16,380 bases of DNA from an uncultured Fretibacterium sp. Lineage in GTDB: Bacteria > Synergistota > Synergistia > Synergistales > Aminobacteriaceae. The stretch's first letter is position 1. Each line of letters begins with the position of its first letter. Shown here one piece after another: positions 1 to 8,145 of the stretch. The position numbers were made by a program, and so were the translations under genes. The notes beneath the pieces were generated by a model. The model saw only the letters and a program-made list of their open reading frames with translations, was not told the DNA's origin and did no database searches. The stretch spans positions 1 to 16,380 of the forward strand of contig CALGHA010000064.1 in assembly GCA_937915835.1 (NCBI GenBank), in the 5' to 3' direction.

Positions 1-2
1 AT

Positions 3-44
3 ATAACTCAGGACTTAATACAGCAGTTATCCCGCAAGAAATAA
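3..44 (+). CDS. C-terminal tail of an upstream gene (partial)
   Basis: The third reading frame is open from the window edge and ends at TAA 42-44, giving ITQDLIQQLSRKK. A basic, helical-looking tail followed 11 bases later by the next start codon fits the end of a co-directional gene in the same operon. Only 13 codons are visible, so no function can be given. The second frame is also open back to the window edge, so the 56-1252 gene could instead start further upstream and this tail would then be a chance ORF. Confidence 0.35.
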   Translation: MTQDLIQQLSRKK

Positions 45-55
45 ATATTATTGCT

Positions 56-1252
56 ATGCGTAAAATCATTGCGTTATCCGTAATCTTTTTATGCGCTGTT
101 TCACCGGCATTCTGCACCACTATTGCTCCGGAAAGCTATAACTGGGTGTGGAATGTCGTTGCTGTCCCTCCGCCCGGAGGCTGGAACACAGAACCCGGAA
201 TATCCATCAATAGGGCTTTGACTTGGTGCGAGCGCGAAATATCCGAGAGCAGTAACGGCATTGCAGGTCATGATGTCGTCTTTCGGCGGCTCAATGTTTC
301 CGGCGATGTCGAATCTTTCCGTGTCCTGGATCTCAATACTGACAGCAGGACTATAGCTGTGATGAGTTTTGCGGAGCTGTCAGAACTTGATACCGTATTA
401 GTGTCGCGTCTATCCGGCAGCAATATACCCTTAATGCTTGCACGAGGTGAAAGTGTCCAGTTATTGCGTGGAGGCAGACCTGCGGCTAATGTGTTCGCTC
501 TGGATATGTTCCGGGATTACAGGGCTTCAGCCTTCGCACAGTACGCAACGAAGATATACAACCGGGGGAAAAGAATTGCACTTGCTGCGAGCCGTTTCAC
601 CGTCAATCAGGAACGTGAAGCCGGGATATGCTATGAACTTCTCGAAAGGGCCGGATTTATGCCGATGCCTTATTGGACTGACGCATCAGTGAAGGATTCA
701 TATTATATGCTGTCCGAAGAGATAGAAAGCTACGAGGGAGAAGAAGCCGGAATAGTAATATCTTTTCTCGGAAGTATGGGAGCACGCGAAATCTGGCGTA
801 ACTTCATGCGACTGAAAACATCGTGGAAGCTCTGGAACTGTGCAGAACCGAATAATGCCTATCTGTCATGCCGCGGAATGATGTTTGCAGACCAGAATAT
901 ACAGCTAAGTACTCTCGGAGGATTCATCAACATAAAGAGAATGTTATTGATGACACGTGCTATTCAGGTTGAAGACTATGTAGCAGCAGGAAGAGTTATA
1001 ACATTGTATGAATGGCTGAAGGGTGCAGTTGAGATGATGCCTCAGCCTGTAGATACTTTACCCAGAAATTTATTGCTCAGGAATTTAGCGAATGTGAAAA
1101 ATATCCCGTTTGGAAATCAAATCTTGAATATCGCCCCTAATCTTCACAGGCCCGAAGCCCGCGACGTTTATATCGTTGAAGTTCGGGATCGTGAATACTC
1201 CGAAGTCGATTTAGTGAGAGTGAACGGACTTATTTACGTCCCGGCATATTAA
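56..1252 (+). CDS. Exported periplasmic-binding-fold (type 1, LivJ-like) protein
   Basis: The 398-residue product starts with a signal peptide (MRKII, a hydrophobic core to about residue 17, then SPAFC). After it comes a region resembling the start of branched-chain amino-acid binding proteins: residues 48-75 carry a helix ending in a 'GIAGHDVVFRR' segment like the 'GGI.G..I.L' motif of that fold. Residues 110-240 alternate strands and helices in Rossmann style (IPLMLARGE, RIALAASRF, AGIVISF). Length fits the family (about 370-400). Such proteins bind amino acids or other small ligands in the periplasm, for an ABC importer or for sensing. No permease or ATPase gene is next to it, so the ligand and partner are unknown. 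The ribosome site before ATG 56 is poor and the frame is open upstream, but the signal peptide favours this start. Fold assignment is from general resemblance only. Confidence 0.6.
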   Translation: MRKIIALSVIFLCAVSPAFCTTIAPESYNWVWNVVAVPPPGGWNTEPGISINRALTWCEREISESSNGIAGHDVVFRRLNVSGDVESFRVLDLNTDSRTIAVMSFAELSELDTVLVSRLSGSNIPLMLARGESVQLLRGGRPAANVFALDMFRDYRASAFAQYATKIYNRGKRIALAASRFTVNQEREAGICYELLERAGFMPMPYWTDASVKDSYYMLSEEIESYEGEEAGIVISFLGSMGAREIWRNFMRLKTSWKLWNCAEPNNAYLSCRGMMFADQNIQLSTLGGFINIKRMLLMTRAIQVEDYVAAGRVITLYEWLKGAVEMMPQPVDTLPRNLLLRNLANVKNIPFGNQILNIAPNLHRPEARDVYIVEVRDREYSEVDLVRVNGLIYVPAY

Positions 1253-1272
1253 AAGAAGGAGTGAATTTATCA

Positions 1273-1527
1273 ATGTATTATAAGCTCAAAAAGTTTCAAG
1301 TTTTATTAATCGCTTTATTCTGGTTAAGTTTGGCTTTTGCTGTCGTCATTGTAGGAGCTCCGCTTGGAATTGTACTTATGCTTGCAGGTTCATTATTGAG
1401 CTTAATTCACGTTGATTTTGTCTATGAACTTTCCGGCTGTATCGTCAGGAGCATGCTTGGCTTTGTTCATTTCGTTACTCGCAAAATCCGAAGGCTCACA
1501 CACGAAGTTGAACAGTTCAGAGCATAA
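1273..1527 (+). CDS. Small two-helix membrane protein of unknown function
   Basis: The 84-residue product begins MYYKLKKF and has two hydrophobic stretches, residues 9-24 and 25-44, that should form a membrane hairpin. An amphipathic region and a basic tail (FVTRKIRRLTHEVEQ) follow and probably stay in the cytoplasm. A GTG at 1261 would add four residues, but it lies inside the ribosome site AGAAGGAG (1254-1261). ATG 1273 sits 11 bases after that site and is the better start. It lies 20 bases after the binding-protein gene and shares its terminator, so the two are probably co-transcribed. I do not recognise a family. Confidence 0.6.
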   Translation: MYYKLKKFQVLLIALFWLSLAFAVVIVGAPLGIVLMLAGSLLSLIHVDFVYELSGCIVRSMLGFVHFVTRKIRRLTHEVEQFRA

Positions 1528-1534
1528 ATTAAAC

Positions 1535-1575
1535 GGGAGGGAGTATCACACAAAACTCTCTCCCAAATTTTTTTT
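1535..1575 (+). terminator. Rho-independent terminator of the + strand operon
   Basis: The arms GGGAGGGAGT and ACTCTCTCCC (one G-U pair) enclose a short A-rich loop and are followed by AAATTTTTTTTT. The T-run overlaps the stop codon of the convergent RND gene. On the opposite strand the stem is followed by little T, so termination there should be weaker. Confidence 0.8.
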
Positions 1576-4500
1576 ACTCGTCTTCGTCGTCCTCTTCGTC
1601 ATCATTATAATTTTCATCAGGACAAGGAACGTTATAAGCTATAGCCGTCAGCACAGGAATTACGAGTAATGTCAAAATCGTACTGACTGTTAAGCCCGCC
1701 ATTATAGTAACAGCCATAGGCCCGAACATTACGTCCCACATCAACGGGAACATCCCTAAAACCGTAGTTAATGCCGACATCGCTACAGGACGTAATCTCG
1801 AAATTCCATCTTCAACGATAGCTTCATATTTATCACGGCCGGCCGCAAAATCCGCGCTCACTTGGTCAAGCAACACAATCGAATTTTTCGCCAGCATTCC
1901 GACGAGTGAAAGAAGCCCGACAATCGCCATAAAGCTAACGTCCATATTCGCAACCCATAAGCCAATTACAACGCCTATTAAAATTAAAGGTAAAGATATA
2001 AATATTATTAATGTCTGACGGAAACCGTTGAATAAAAATACCATTATTGTGAACATGATCAAGATTGCCGCAGGAAAAGCTACTGCCATTCCAGCGATTG
2101 ACTCATCGGAAAGTTCATGCTCGCCGCCCCACTCAAGAGTATAACCCAAAGGAAGTTTTATAGCTTCAATAGCCGGTTTAATCCTCGCGATCATAGCGTC
2201 AACGTTCTCACCAAATTTTACTTCACTCATAGCCGTAATATATTTGCTGCGGTCCCGGTGCATTATTATATTATCTTCAAAGACTGTCTCAAGCTCCGTA
2301 AAGACCGTACCCAACGGAACAGATCTGTTTATTGTCGGTGACCACACAAGAAGCGAGCTTAAAAGCGAAATGTTATTGCGTTCTTCCGGAGTGAATGCGG
2401 CATATATCGCTAGGGATTTATCACCGTCACGAAAAGCTCCGATCGTCATTCCTGTTGTGGCCATCTGCATAGCATAATTTATTAACGGTCGGCCAAGTCC
2501 TAAACTCTGCATTTGATCCTTAAGAATTTTCGGGCGGATTACTTCAACAGGTTCACGCCAATCCATACGTAAAAATTGGGAAAAAGGATCACGCTCCATA
2601 ATCTCAAGTGCTTGTTTCGCTAATCGTCTCAAAGTGTCGGGGTTCTCCCCGTAAAATCTAAGGCCGATTTTCTCACTCATTCCGCTTCCACGCGCAAATA
2701 ACCGGCAGTGTCCGCTCAGTTCAGTTATGCTCTCGTCAATATATTTCTGAGTTTCAAGAAGCATTTCACGAGTATATTTAGCGTCCTCCATTTCGACCAT
2801 TAATTGCGAAAACGCCGTGTTACTCTCAGGCGGTGAATACGTCAACATAAATCTTAAGCTCCCGCCGCCGATAAACTGCGTTACATTTTTAACGCCCGGA
2901 TGTGATGTGATAAAGTCAACAACTTTTTGCGTGTATTTCTCTTGTGCCGCTAATGAAGTTCCCTCTTGTGCCCATAAATCCACGTTGTAATATGCCGTCT
3001 CTGCGTCAGGGAAAAATGACGTTGCTATCGTTGAGAATATAAACATCGAGATAACGAACATTCCTATCACGACAAAAACCGTCAAAATTCTGTGTCGCAA
3101 GCATCCTTCAAGTAATGCCCGATATGCCCTGAATAAAAAGCTGTCGTAAGGATCCCCGGCCTTCTTGTTTACTTTGAGCATAACTTTTCCCAGAACAGGA
3201 GTAACGACTAAAGCCGCAAACCAGCTCAACATCATGGAAATTCCGACAACCTGAAACAAGCTCCGTAAATATTCACCGGCCTGTGCCTTCGATAATCCAA
3301 CAGGAGCAAACGCCATTACCGCAATAAATGTTCCGCCGAGCATTGCCCACTTTGAGCCTTCAACTGATTCAGAAGCAGCGTCTTCTATTGTCATTCCTCG
3401 TTCAACGCCTACTAACATTCCTTCAGCTACAACGATGCCGTTATCAACGAGTGAGCCAAGAGCAATAATCAAAGCCGATAATGAAATCATCTGAAGAGTT
3501 ATTCCCATGTAATTCATGATTACGAAAGTTCCGGCAACAGTGATTAAAAGCACCAGGCCAATTATTAAGCCCGAACGTAAGCCCATGAAGACTAAAAGCA
3601 CTCCGATAACTATAGCGAGCGACTCGAGTAAGTTAATTATAAAATTATTGACGGATTTAGTGACTTGATCCGACTGCATATAAATCTCATTAAGCTCAAT
3701 TCCAACCGGACGAAACGCCTCTAACTCCTTCAATCTCGCGGAAACAGCACGCCCCATATCTACAACATTTCCGCCCTCAACCGTAGAAATTCCAATTGCA
3801 AGCGCAGGACGATTATTAAACTTTAATTTGAAGCTCTGAGGCTCCACATAATCCCTTCTTACTGTCGCAATCTCTCTTAAACGTGTGAGAGTTCCGCCCG
3901 TGTCACTTACAACTAAATCATCAATGTCTTCAACGTCTAAAATTGCTCCGGTCGGTGAAATTCGTATATATCTGTCGCCAAGCGTTATATTTCCCGTAGC
4001 TGAAAGCGTGTTCTGTTGAGTTAAGGCCGCAAGTAACATAACGGGAGAAATTCCGAGTGCTGACATTCTCGACGCTGAAAACTCTATGTAAATTCCTTCG
4101 GTCTGTTCACCAAGAATTTTTACGCTCGCAACTCCAGGAACTAACACTAAATTTTTCTTCAGGAAATCAGCATAATCGTATAACTCTTTCATCGTGTAAC
4201 CGTCACCGACAAGTGAATAATATTGCCCGTAAACTTCTCCGAAATCGTTATTGACTAATATAGTCGTCCCTGAAGGCATGTAAATTTGCGCGTCATTAAC
4301 TTTCTGCCTTAACTTATCCCAAATTTGCGGAAGCTCCGTGCTCGTGTATTCGTCCTTAATGTCAACGTAAATTATCGCCATTCCCGGCGTTGAACGTGAA
4401 CGGATATGCTTAATCTCACCCATTGCTTGAACAGCGTCCTCAATTCTGGCCGTAACTTCCTGCTCAACTTCAGAAGCGCTTGCTCCGGGATATATCGCGC

Positions 4501-4642
4501 TGATTACAGCAGTCTTAATCGTGAACGAAGGATCCTCAAGTTTGCCAATCTCGACATAAGCCATAACTCCGCCGATTAACGTCATCAAGCACAGGAAAAT
4601 TACTACCCTGAAACGCTTTATGCTTTCTCTTGCAATGTCCAT
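1574..4642 (-). CDS. RND-family efflux transporter, inner-membrane permease
   Basis: At 1022 residues this has the normal length of hydrophobe/amphiphile RND pumps (AcrB type), which use the proton gradient to export drugs, bile salts or lipids through a trimeric tripartite complex. Transmembrane helix 1 is at about 12-30. A large periplasmic domain (about 35-330) follows, then helices 2-6 (about 333-490), a second periplasmic domain, and helices 7-12 near the C-terminus. The helix-4 motif reads LGSLVDNGIVVAE, keeping one Asp (D400) where AcrB has two. The helix-10 motif GMLAKNSIVLLDQ keeps the relay Lys (K919). The C-terminus is strongly acidic (NDDEEDDEDE). A strong AGGAGG (4650-4655) precedes the ATG. 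It follows the membrane-fusion gene, but no outer-membrane factor gene is in the window. The substrate cannot be told from sequence. Confidence 0.95.
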   Translation of the reverse strand: MDIARESIKRFRVVIFLCLMTLIGGVMAYVEIGKLEDPSFTIKTAVISAIYPGASASEVEQEVTARIEDAVQAMGEIKHIRSRSTPGMAIIYVDIKDEYTSTELPQIWDKLRQKVNDAQIYMPSGTTILVNNDFGEVYGQYYSLVGDGYTMKELYDYADFLKKNLVLVPGVASVKILGEQTEGIYIEFSASRMSALGISPVMLLAALTQQNTLSATGNITLGDRYIRISPTGAILDVEDIDDLVVSDTGGTLTRLREIATVRRDYVEPQSFKLKFNNRPALAIGISTVEGGNVVDMGRAVSARLKELEAFRPVGIELNEIYMQSDQVTKSVNNFIINLLESLAIVIGVLLVFMGLRSGLIIGLVLLITVAGTFVIMNYMGITLQMISLSALIIALGSLVDNGIVVAEGMLVGVERGMTIEDAASESVEGSKWAMLGGTFIAVMAFAPVGLSKAQAGEYLRSLFQVVGISMMLSWFAALVVTPVLGKVMLKVNKKAGDPYDSFLFRAYRALLEGCLRHRILTVFVVIGMFVISMFIFSTIATSFFPDAETAYYNVDLWAQEGTSLAAQEKYTQKVVDFITSHPGVKNVTQFIGGGSLRFMLTYSPPESNTAFSQLMVEMEDAKYTREMLLETQKYIDESITELSGHCRLFARGSGMSEKIGLRFYGENPDTLRRLAKQALEIMERDPFSQFLRMDWREPVEVIRPKILKDQMQSLGLGRPLINYAMQMATTGMTIGAFRDGDKSLAIYAAFTPEERNNISLLSSLLVWSPTINRSVPLGTVFTELETVFEDNIIMHRDRSKYITAMSEVKFGENVDAMIARIKPAIEAIKLPLGYTLEWGGEHELSDESIAGMAVAFPAAILIMFTIMVFLFNGFRQTLIIFISLPLILIGVVIGLWVANMDVSFMAIVGLLSLVGMLAKNSIVLLDQVSADFAAGRDKYEAIVEDGISRLRPVAMSALTTVLGMFPLMWDVMFGPMAVTIMAGLTVSTILTLLVIPVLTAIAYNVPCPDENYNDDEEDDEDE

Positions 4643-4644
4643 GC

Positions 4645-4713
4645 TTAATCCTCCTGATTTCTGACGTTCTGAAAAAATACACGCCCGCCGTTATCGCCAT
4701 TCGTTAAAGTCAT
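4645..4713 (-). CDS. 22-residue mini-ORF between membrane-fusion and RND genes
   Basis: The spacer between the two pump genes holds ATG...TAA coding MTLTNGDNGGRVFFQNVRNQED. A strong site, GGAGGAG, formed by the last codons of the fusion-protein gene, lies 7 bases before its ATG. Its stop lies 2 bases before the RND start, and the RND ribosome site (AGGAGG) is inside its last codons. It could couple translation of the two pump genes, or be a chance reading of a 75-base spacer. The peptide has no signal or membrane segment and no recognised family. Confidence 0.35.
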   Translation of the reverse strand: MTLTNGDNGGRVFFQNVRNQED

Positions 4714-4717
4714 GTCT

Positions 4718-5872
4718 TTACTCCTCCAGCAGTCTAACTTTCTGGCCCTCATGTAAAAAATATACTCCAGCCGTTACGATTACATCGCCGTTCTTGAGAG
4801 TTTTGCCCTCAATCTCAACAGAAGAATCATTACGCATTTGGCCGACATTAACGGGAACTAATGAGACTTGACCGACAGCATAACGCCAGATGAAATTGCT
4901 ATTGTCCTGATTTTTTATCGCCGTAATCGGAACTAAAAATTTTCCGCTCTCTTTAGCCGGTGATTTATCGCTCACAAAATTCATCTCGACAGTCACGGCC
5001 ATTCCTGGAAGCGCACGAATTTCTCTTGACGAAGGCATTAACGCCGTAAAAGGGTAAGTGTTCGAAGCTGCGGCCAATGTTCCAATTTCTTTTACTCTTA
5101 ACGGGAAAACTTTATCGGGCATAGCTTCAAATCTCGCGTTTAAGTTAAAGAGGTCTGAATGTGTCTGCAAATCTCTCAAGCTCCGAATTTCCGTGACAGG
5201 CGCGGTGAGTACGTCATTATCCGGGATATTAAACACGATTTCGAGCGCATTCAAATCTTGAAGGCTGAAAATTGTTTGCTTGGCCGTAACATCTTGATAA
5301 TTTTCTACCGTCCTGTCGGCAATAATCCCGTCAAAAGGTGCTCGCAATTCCGTATCTTTTAAGGCATCACGTACAGATTTCAAGTTTGCATTGGCCGAGT
5401 TCACCGCTGATTTGGCAACGTCAAGCTGAGTTTTCGCGCTGTCATATTGCTGTCTGGCTATAACTTTTTGCTTGTATAAATTCTCGTAACGTTTAAAATC
5501 AGCCTGAGCATTATTGTACTGAGCTTGTGCCTGAGATAATGCGCTTTGTGCCTGAGATATTCTCGTGTTGAAGTCTCTGGGGTCAAGCGTCGCTAACAAT
5601 GTTCCTCTCTTTACGCTTGCACCCTTCTCAACGTAAATTCTGCTGAGAGTTCCTGATACTCTGAACGATAAATCCGCACGTTTGCCGCCTTGAACTGTCC
5701 CGAAATATCTCCGTGTGAACTCATTGCCTCCGCCTTGAAGCGTAATCGTCCGTACTGGTCTAACAACTTCGGGTTCAGGTTCGGGGGCTTGAGTTTGTCG
5801 TAAGGTGTTCAGGCCGTAACATATGCCTGCGATTATGATAATGCCGAGTAAAATTTTAAAGAAGTTTTTCAT
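4718..5872 (-). CDS. RND efflux membrane-fusion (periplasmic adaptor) protein
   Basis: The 384-residue adaptor bridges the inner-membrane RND pump and an outer-membrane channel. It starts with an uncleaved-looking anchor (residues 5-21), then a Pro/Glu spacer (APEPEPEVVRPV, 29-40). Next come the first half of the lipoyl domain (about 68-100, GTLSRIYVEKGASVKRGTLLATLD), an Ala/Gln-rich coiled-coil hairpin (about 101-172), the second lipoyl half (ELRAPFDGIIADR, 175-187), and the beta-barrel and membrane-proximal domains. A Cys at residue 18 lies in AGIC, which is not a normal lipobox because Ile precedes it, so I do not call a lipoprotein. AAGGAG lies 9 bases before ATG. It is the first gene of the operon with the RND permease. 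Confidence 0.93.
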   Translation of the reverse strand: MKNFFKILLGIIIIAGICYGLNTLRQTQAPEPEPEVVRPVRTITLQGGGNEFTRRYFGTVQGGKRADLSFRVSGTLSRIYVEKGASVKRGTLLATLDPRDFNTRISQAQSALSQAQAQYNNAQADFKRYENLYKQKVIARQQYDSAKTQLDVAKSAVNSANANLKSVRDALKDTELRAPFDGIIADRTVENYQDVTAKQTIFSLQDLNALEIVFNIPDNDVLTAPVTEIRSLRDLQTHSDLFNLNARFEAMPDKVFPLRVKEIGTLAAASNTYPFTALMPSSREIRALPGMAVTVEMNFVSDKSPAKESGKFLVPITAIKNQDNSNFIWRYAVGQVSLVPVNVGQMRNDSSVEIEGKTLKNGDVIVTAGVYFLHEGQKVRLLEE

Positions 5873-5920
5873 GAAGTCATCTCCTTTGAAAAAATTTGCG
5901 TAATTATTTCACATCGGAGC

Positions 5921-5940
5921 GTAAAAAGTAATACTCTTAC
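5921..5940. promoter_or_regulatory. Imperfect palindrome upstream of the efflux operon (possible operator)
   Basis: On the minus strand the stretch reads GTAAGAGTATTACTTTTTAC. The centre AGTA-T-TACT is a perfect odd-centred inverted repeat and the ends GTAA/TTAC are also complementary. It lies about 50 bases before the adaptor start, where a TetR- or MarR-type repressor of an efflux operon would be expected. No good -35/-10 pair was found beside it and no regulator gene is adjacent, so this is only a candidate. Confidence 0.2.
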
Positions 5941-5950
5941 AGCAAAGCAT

Positions 5951-5985
5951 AAAGAAATTCCCCCTTCGAAGCTCAAAGGGGAGAA
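5951..5985 (-). terminator. Terminator downstream of glgB
   Basis: Read on the minus strand, CCCCTTT and AAGGGGG arms separated by about 8 bases follow the glgB stop. They are followed by AATTTCTTTAT, a broken T-run. It separates glgB from the efflux operon, which therefore needs its own promoter in the following 75 bases. Confidence 0.55.
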
Positions 5986-5999
5986 TGAAAAATTTCAAA

Positions 6000-7943
6000 T
6001 TATTCTTCGGTGTCTTTTTCGTTCTTCGTACTGAAGTGGAACATTACAATTCCGAGTGGTGGTAAAGTTAACGGCAGTGAGTAAGGCATATTGTGCCAGC
6101 CTATCATTTCGGCCTCCATTCCTCCGCAGTTGCCGAGACCGCCTCCGCCGTATTTCGTAGCGTCGCTGTTGAGAATTTCCTTCCAGAAGCCGGCTCTCGG
6201 AACTCCAATGCGATAACCGTAACGAGGAACAGGAGTGAAATTCGCGGCACAAAGTATGTATTCGTCGTCGCTCTTGCCCTTACGAAGCCAGGCTACAATA
6301 CTCTCCTGCCAGTCTGAACAGTCAATCCACTTAAAGCCCTCGTTGCCGAAATCAAGCTCATAGAACGGCGGATATTTCTTGTAAGCATTGTTAAGGTCGC
6401 GTACCCAGTCTTGAATGCCTCTAAAATCGTCCTTCTGGAGTAAATGCCATTCAAGCGCGCTGTCATGGTTCCATTCGAGGCCCTGTGCAAATTCTCCGCC
6501 CATGAACAATAATTTCTTGCCAGGATGTGCCCACATGTAACCGTAAAGCAAACGCAAATTCGCTCTCTTCTGCCACCAATCGCCGGACATCTTGTTAATC
6601 AATGAGCCTTTACCGTGAACAACTTCATCATGAGACAACGGAAGCATAAAGTTTTCGCTGAAAGCATACCAGATTGAGAATGTTAATTGGTTCTGGTGCC
6701 AGCTGCGATAAATCGGCTCTAAGCTCATGTAGTCAAGAGTGTCATGCATCCAGCCCATATTCCATTTCATGCCGAAGCCTAAGCCTCCCAAGAATACAGG
6801 GCGCGTAACCATCGGCCAATCCGTACTTTCTTCGGCTATCGTCTGAATTGTCCCGAAACGTCCGAATAATTCACTGTTCATGTCGCGAAGGAGAGAGATT
6901 GCTTCAAGATTTTCACGTCCGCCGTAAATGTTCGGGATCCACTCGCCATTTTTACGCGAATAATCAAGATATAACATTGAGGCCACTGCGTCGATTCTTA
7001 AGCCGTCAGCGTGATACTGATCAATCCAGAATGCCGCCGATGAGATTAAATAGCTTCGTACCTCGTTGCGTCCGTAGTTGAAGATGTAGCTTCCCCAGTC
7101 AGGATGATAACCCTTGCGCGGGTCCTCGTGTTCGTAGAGAGCTGTTCCGTCGTAACGTGCAAGTCCGAAGTCGTCAGTCGGGAAATGGCTCGGGACAAAG
7201 TCAAGGATTACGGCAATATTTTTCTTGTGGAGCGAGTCGATTAAATACATTAAATCTTCAGGAGTTCCGTAGCGTGCTGTCGGAGCAAAATATCCGAGCG
7301 TCTGATAACCCCATGAGCCGTAAAACGGATGTTCCATGATTGGCAAAAATTCCACAGCGTTGAAACCCATATCCTCGCAATATCCTGGAAGTTCTTCTGC
7401 CATTTCACGATACGAAAGCGAGAGGCCGTCGTCCCAATGTCTTCGCCATGAGCCAATATGAACCTCGTAAACGCTTAACGGAGCCGACAAGTTCATTTTC
7501 TCGCCTCTGTGTTCAAGCCACTCATTATCGCCCCATTGATATTCCGACCAATGCGTAATCGATGAAGTTCTCGGAGGAAGTTCAAATGCGCGTGAGAACG
7601 GATCCATTTTCTCTTTTACTTCACCGTGAGAGTTACGAATGCAGAACTTGTACAATTCCCATTTCTGAAGTCCCGGAATGAAGCCTTCCCAAATTCCTGA
7701 ACCGTCCCAGCGTGCCGCTAAAGGATGAGCTTCAGTGTTCCAGCCGTTGAAATTGCCTACGACACTTACAGCCTGAGCATTCGGAGCCCATACACTGAAC
7801 GCAACGCCTTCTGCACCGTCCGAAGGATCCGTGAACTTTTGCGCGCCCATCTTCTCGTAAAGATGATAATGCGTGCCCTGCTTGAACAGGAAAATATCAT
7901 AATCCGTAATCGGTGAAACGCCATGCCTGATATTATCGGCCAT
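6000..7943 (-). CDS. glgB: 1,4-alpha-glucan branching enzyme
   Basis: This cytoplasmic enzyme cuts alpha-1,4 glucan chains and rejoins them as alpha-1,6 branches in glycogen. At 647 residues it has the shorter form lacking the extra N-terminal domain of some homologues. Residues about 40-125 form the carbohydrate-binding module (FSVWAPNAQAVSVVGNFNGW). The GH13 barrel begins at VYEVHIGSWRR (158-168). The catalytic set is intact: nucleophile D318 in DGLRIDAV, acid/base E371 in AEEST, and H438-D439 in LPLSHDEVVHGKGS. The C-terminal beta domain ends in a charged tail. ATG is preceded by AAGGGGG. It stands alone, with no other glycogen gene in the window. Confidence 0.97.
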   Translation of the reverse strand: MADNIRHGVSPITDYDIFLFKQGTHYHLYEKMGAQKFTDPSDGAEGVAFSVWAPNAQAVSVVGNFNGWNTEAHPLAARWDGSGIWEGFIPGLQKWELYKFCIRNSHGEVKEKMDPFSRAFELPPRTSSITHWSEYQWGDNEWLEHRGEKMNLSAPLSVYEVHIGSWRRHWDDGLSLSYREMAEELPGYCEDMGFNAVEFLPIMEHPFYGSWGYQTLGYFAPTARYGTPEDLMYLIDSLHKKNIAVILDFVPSHFPTDDFGLARYDGTALYEHEDPRKGYHPDWGSYIFNYGRNEVRSYLISSAAFWIDQYHADGLRIDAVASMLYLDYSRKNGEWIPNIYGGRENLEAISLLRDMNSELFGRFGTIQTIAEESTDWPMVTRPVFLGGLGFGMKWNMGWMHDTLDYMSLEPIYRSWHQNQLTFSIWYAFSENFMLPLSHDEVVHGKGSLINKMSGDWWQKRANLRLLYGYMWAHPGKKLLFMGGEFAQGLEWNHDSALEWHLLQKDDFRGIQDWVRDLNNAYKKYPPFYELDFGNEGFKWIDCSDWQESIVAWLRKGKSDDEYILCAANFTPVPRYGYRIGVPRAGFWKEILNSDATKYGGGGLGNCGGMEAEMIGWHNMPYSLPLTLPPLGIVMFHFSTKNEKDTEE

Positions 7944-7999
7944 AAAGAGATTACCCCCTTGTAAAATTGAATTTGCTGTGTGATTTGGTACGTGTATAA

Positions 8000-8028
8000 A
8001 TTTTATGTGATAATCACGCTTAATTCAA
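8000..8028 (-). promoter_or_regulatory. Candidate sigma-70 promoter of glgB
   Basis: On the minus strand TTGAAT (8023-8028) and TAAAAT (8000-8005) are separated by 17 bases, about 55-60 bases before the glgB start. Both hexamers differ little from consensus. The 202-base gap 7944-8145 holds this promoter and the untranslated ends; I see no clear terminator for the acetylation operon in it. Confidence 0.45.
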
Positions 8029-8145
8029 TTTGTAAAGCCAGTGAATATTTGCGTAAATTTTTTCATCAACAAAATAGAACATGTTATATTTTCTCGACAA
8101 TAAAATTTCTTCACATAAACTTTTCGTCGTATCGGGCTTGCATTT

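Noticed and set aside
1261..1272. GTG start for the small membrane protein
   Set aside because: The GTG overlaps its own would-be ribosome site; ATG 1273 has proper spacing.
1412..1669. 85-codon ORF running through the terminator into the RND gene
   Set aside because: It overlaps two real genes on different strands, crosses a terminator hairpin and has low-complexity antisense sequence at its end.
5872..5872. Adaptor protein as a lipoprotein
   Set aside because: The only N-terminal Cys is in AGIC, with Ile at the -1 position, which does not fit a lipobox.
5995..6252. Arg/Ser-rich ORF antisense-frame within glgB
   Set aside because: It lies in an alternative frame wholly inside the intact glgB gene, with no start signals.
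7944..8145. Extra small gene or terminator between glgB and the acetylation operon
   Set aside because: Only a 66-codon ORF without ribosome site and no stem with a T-run were found.
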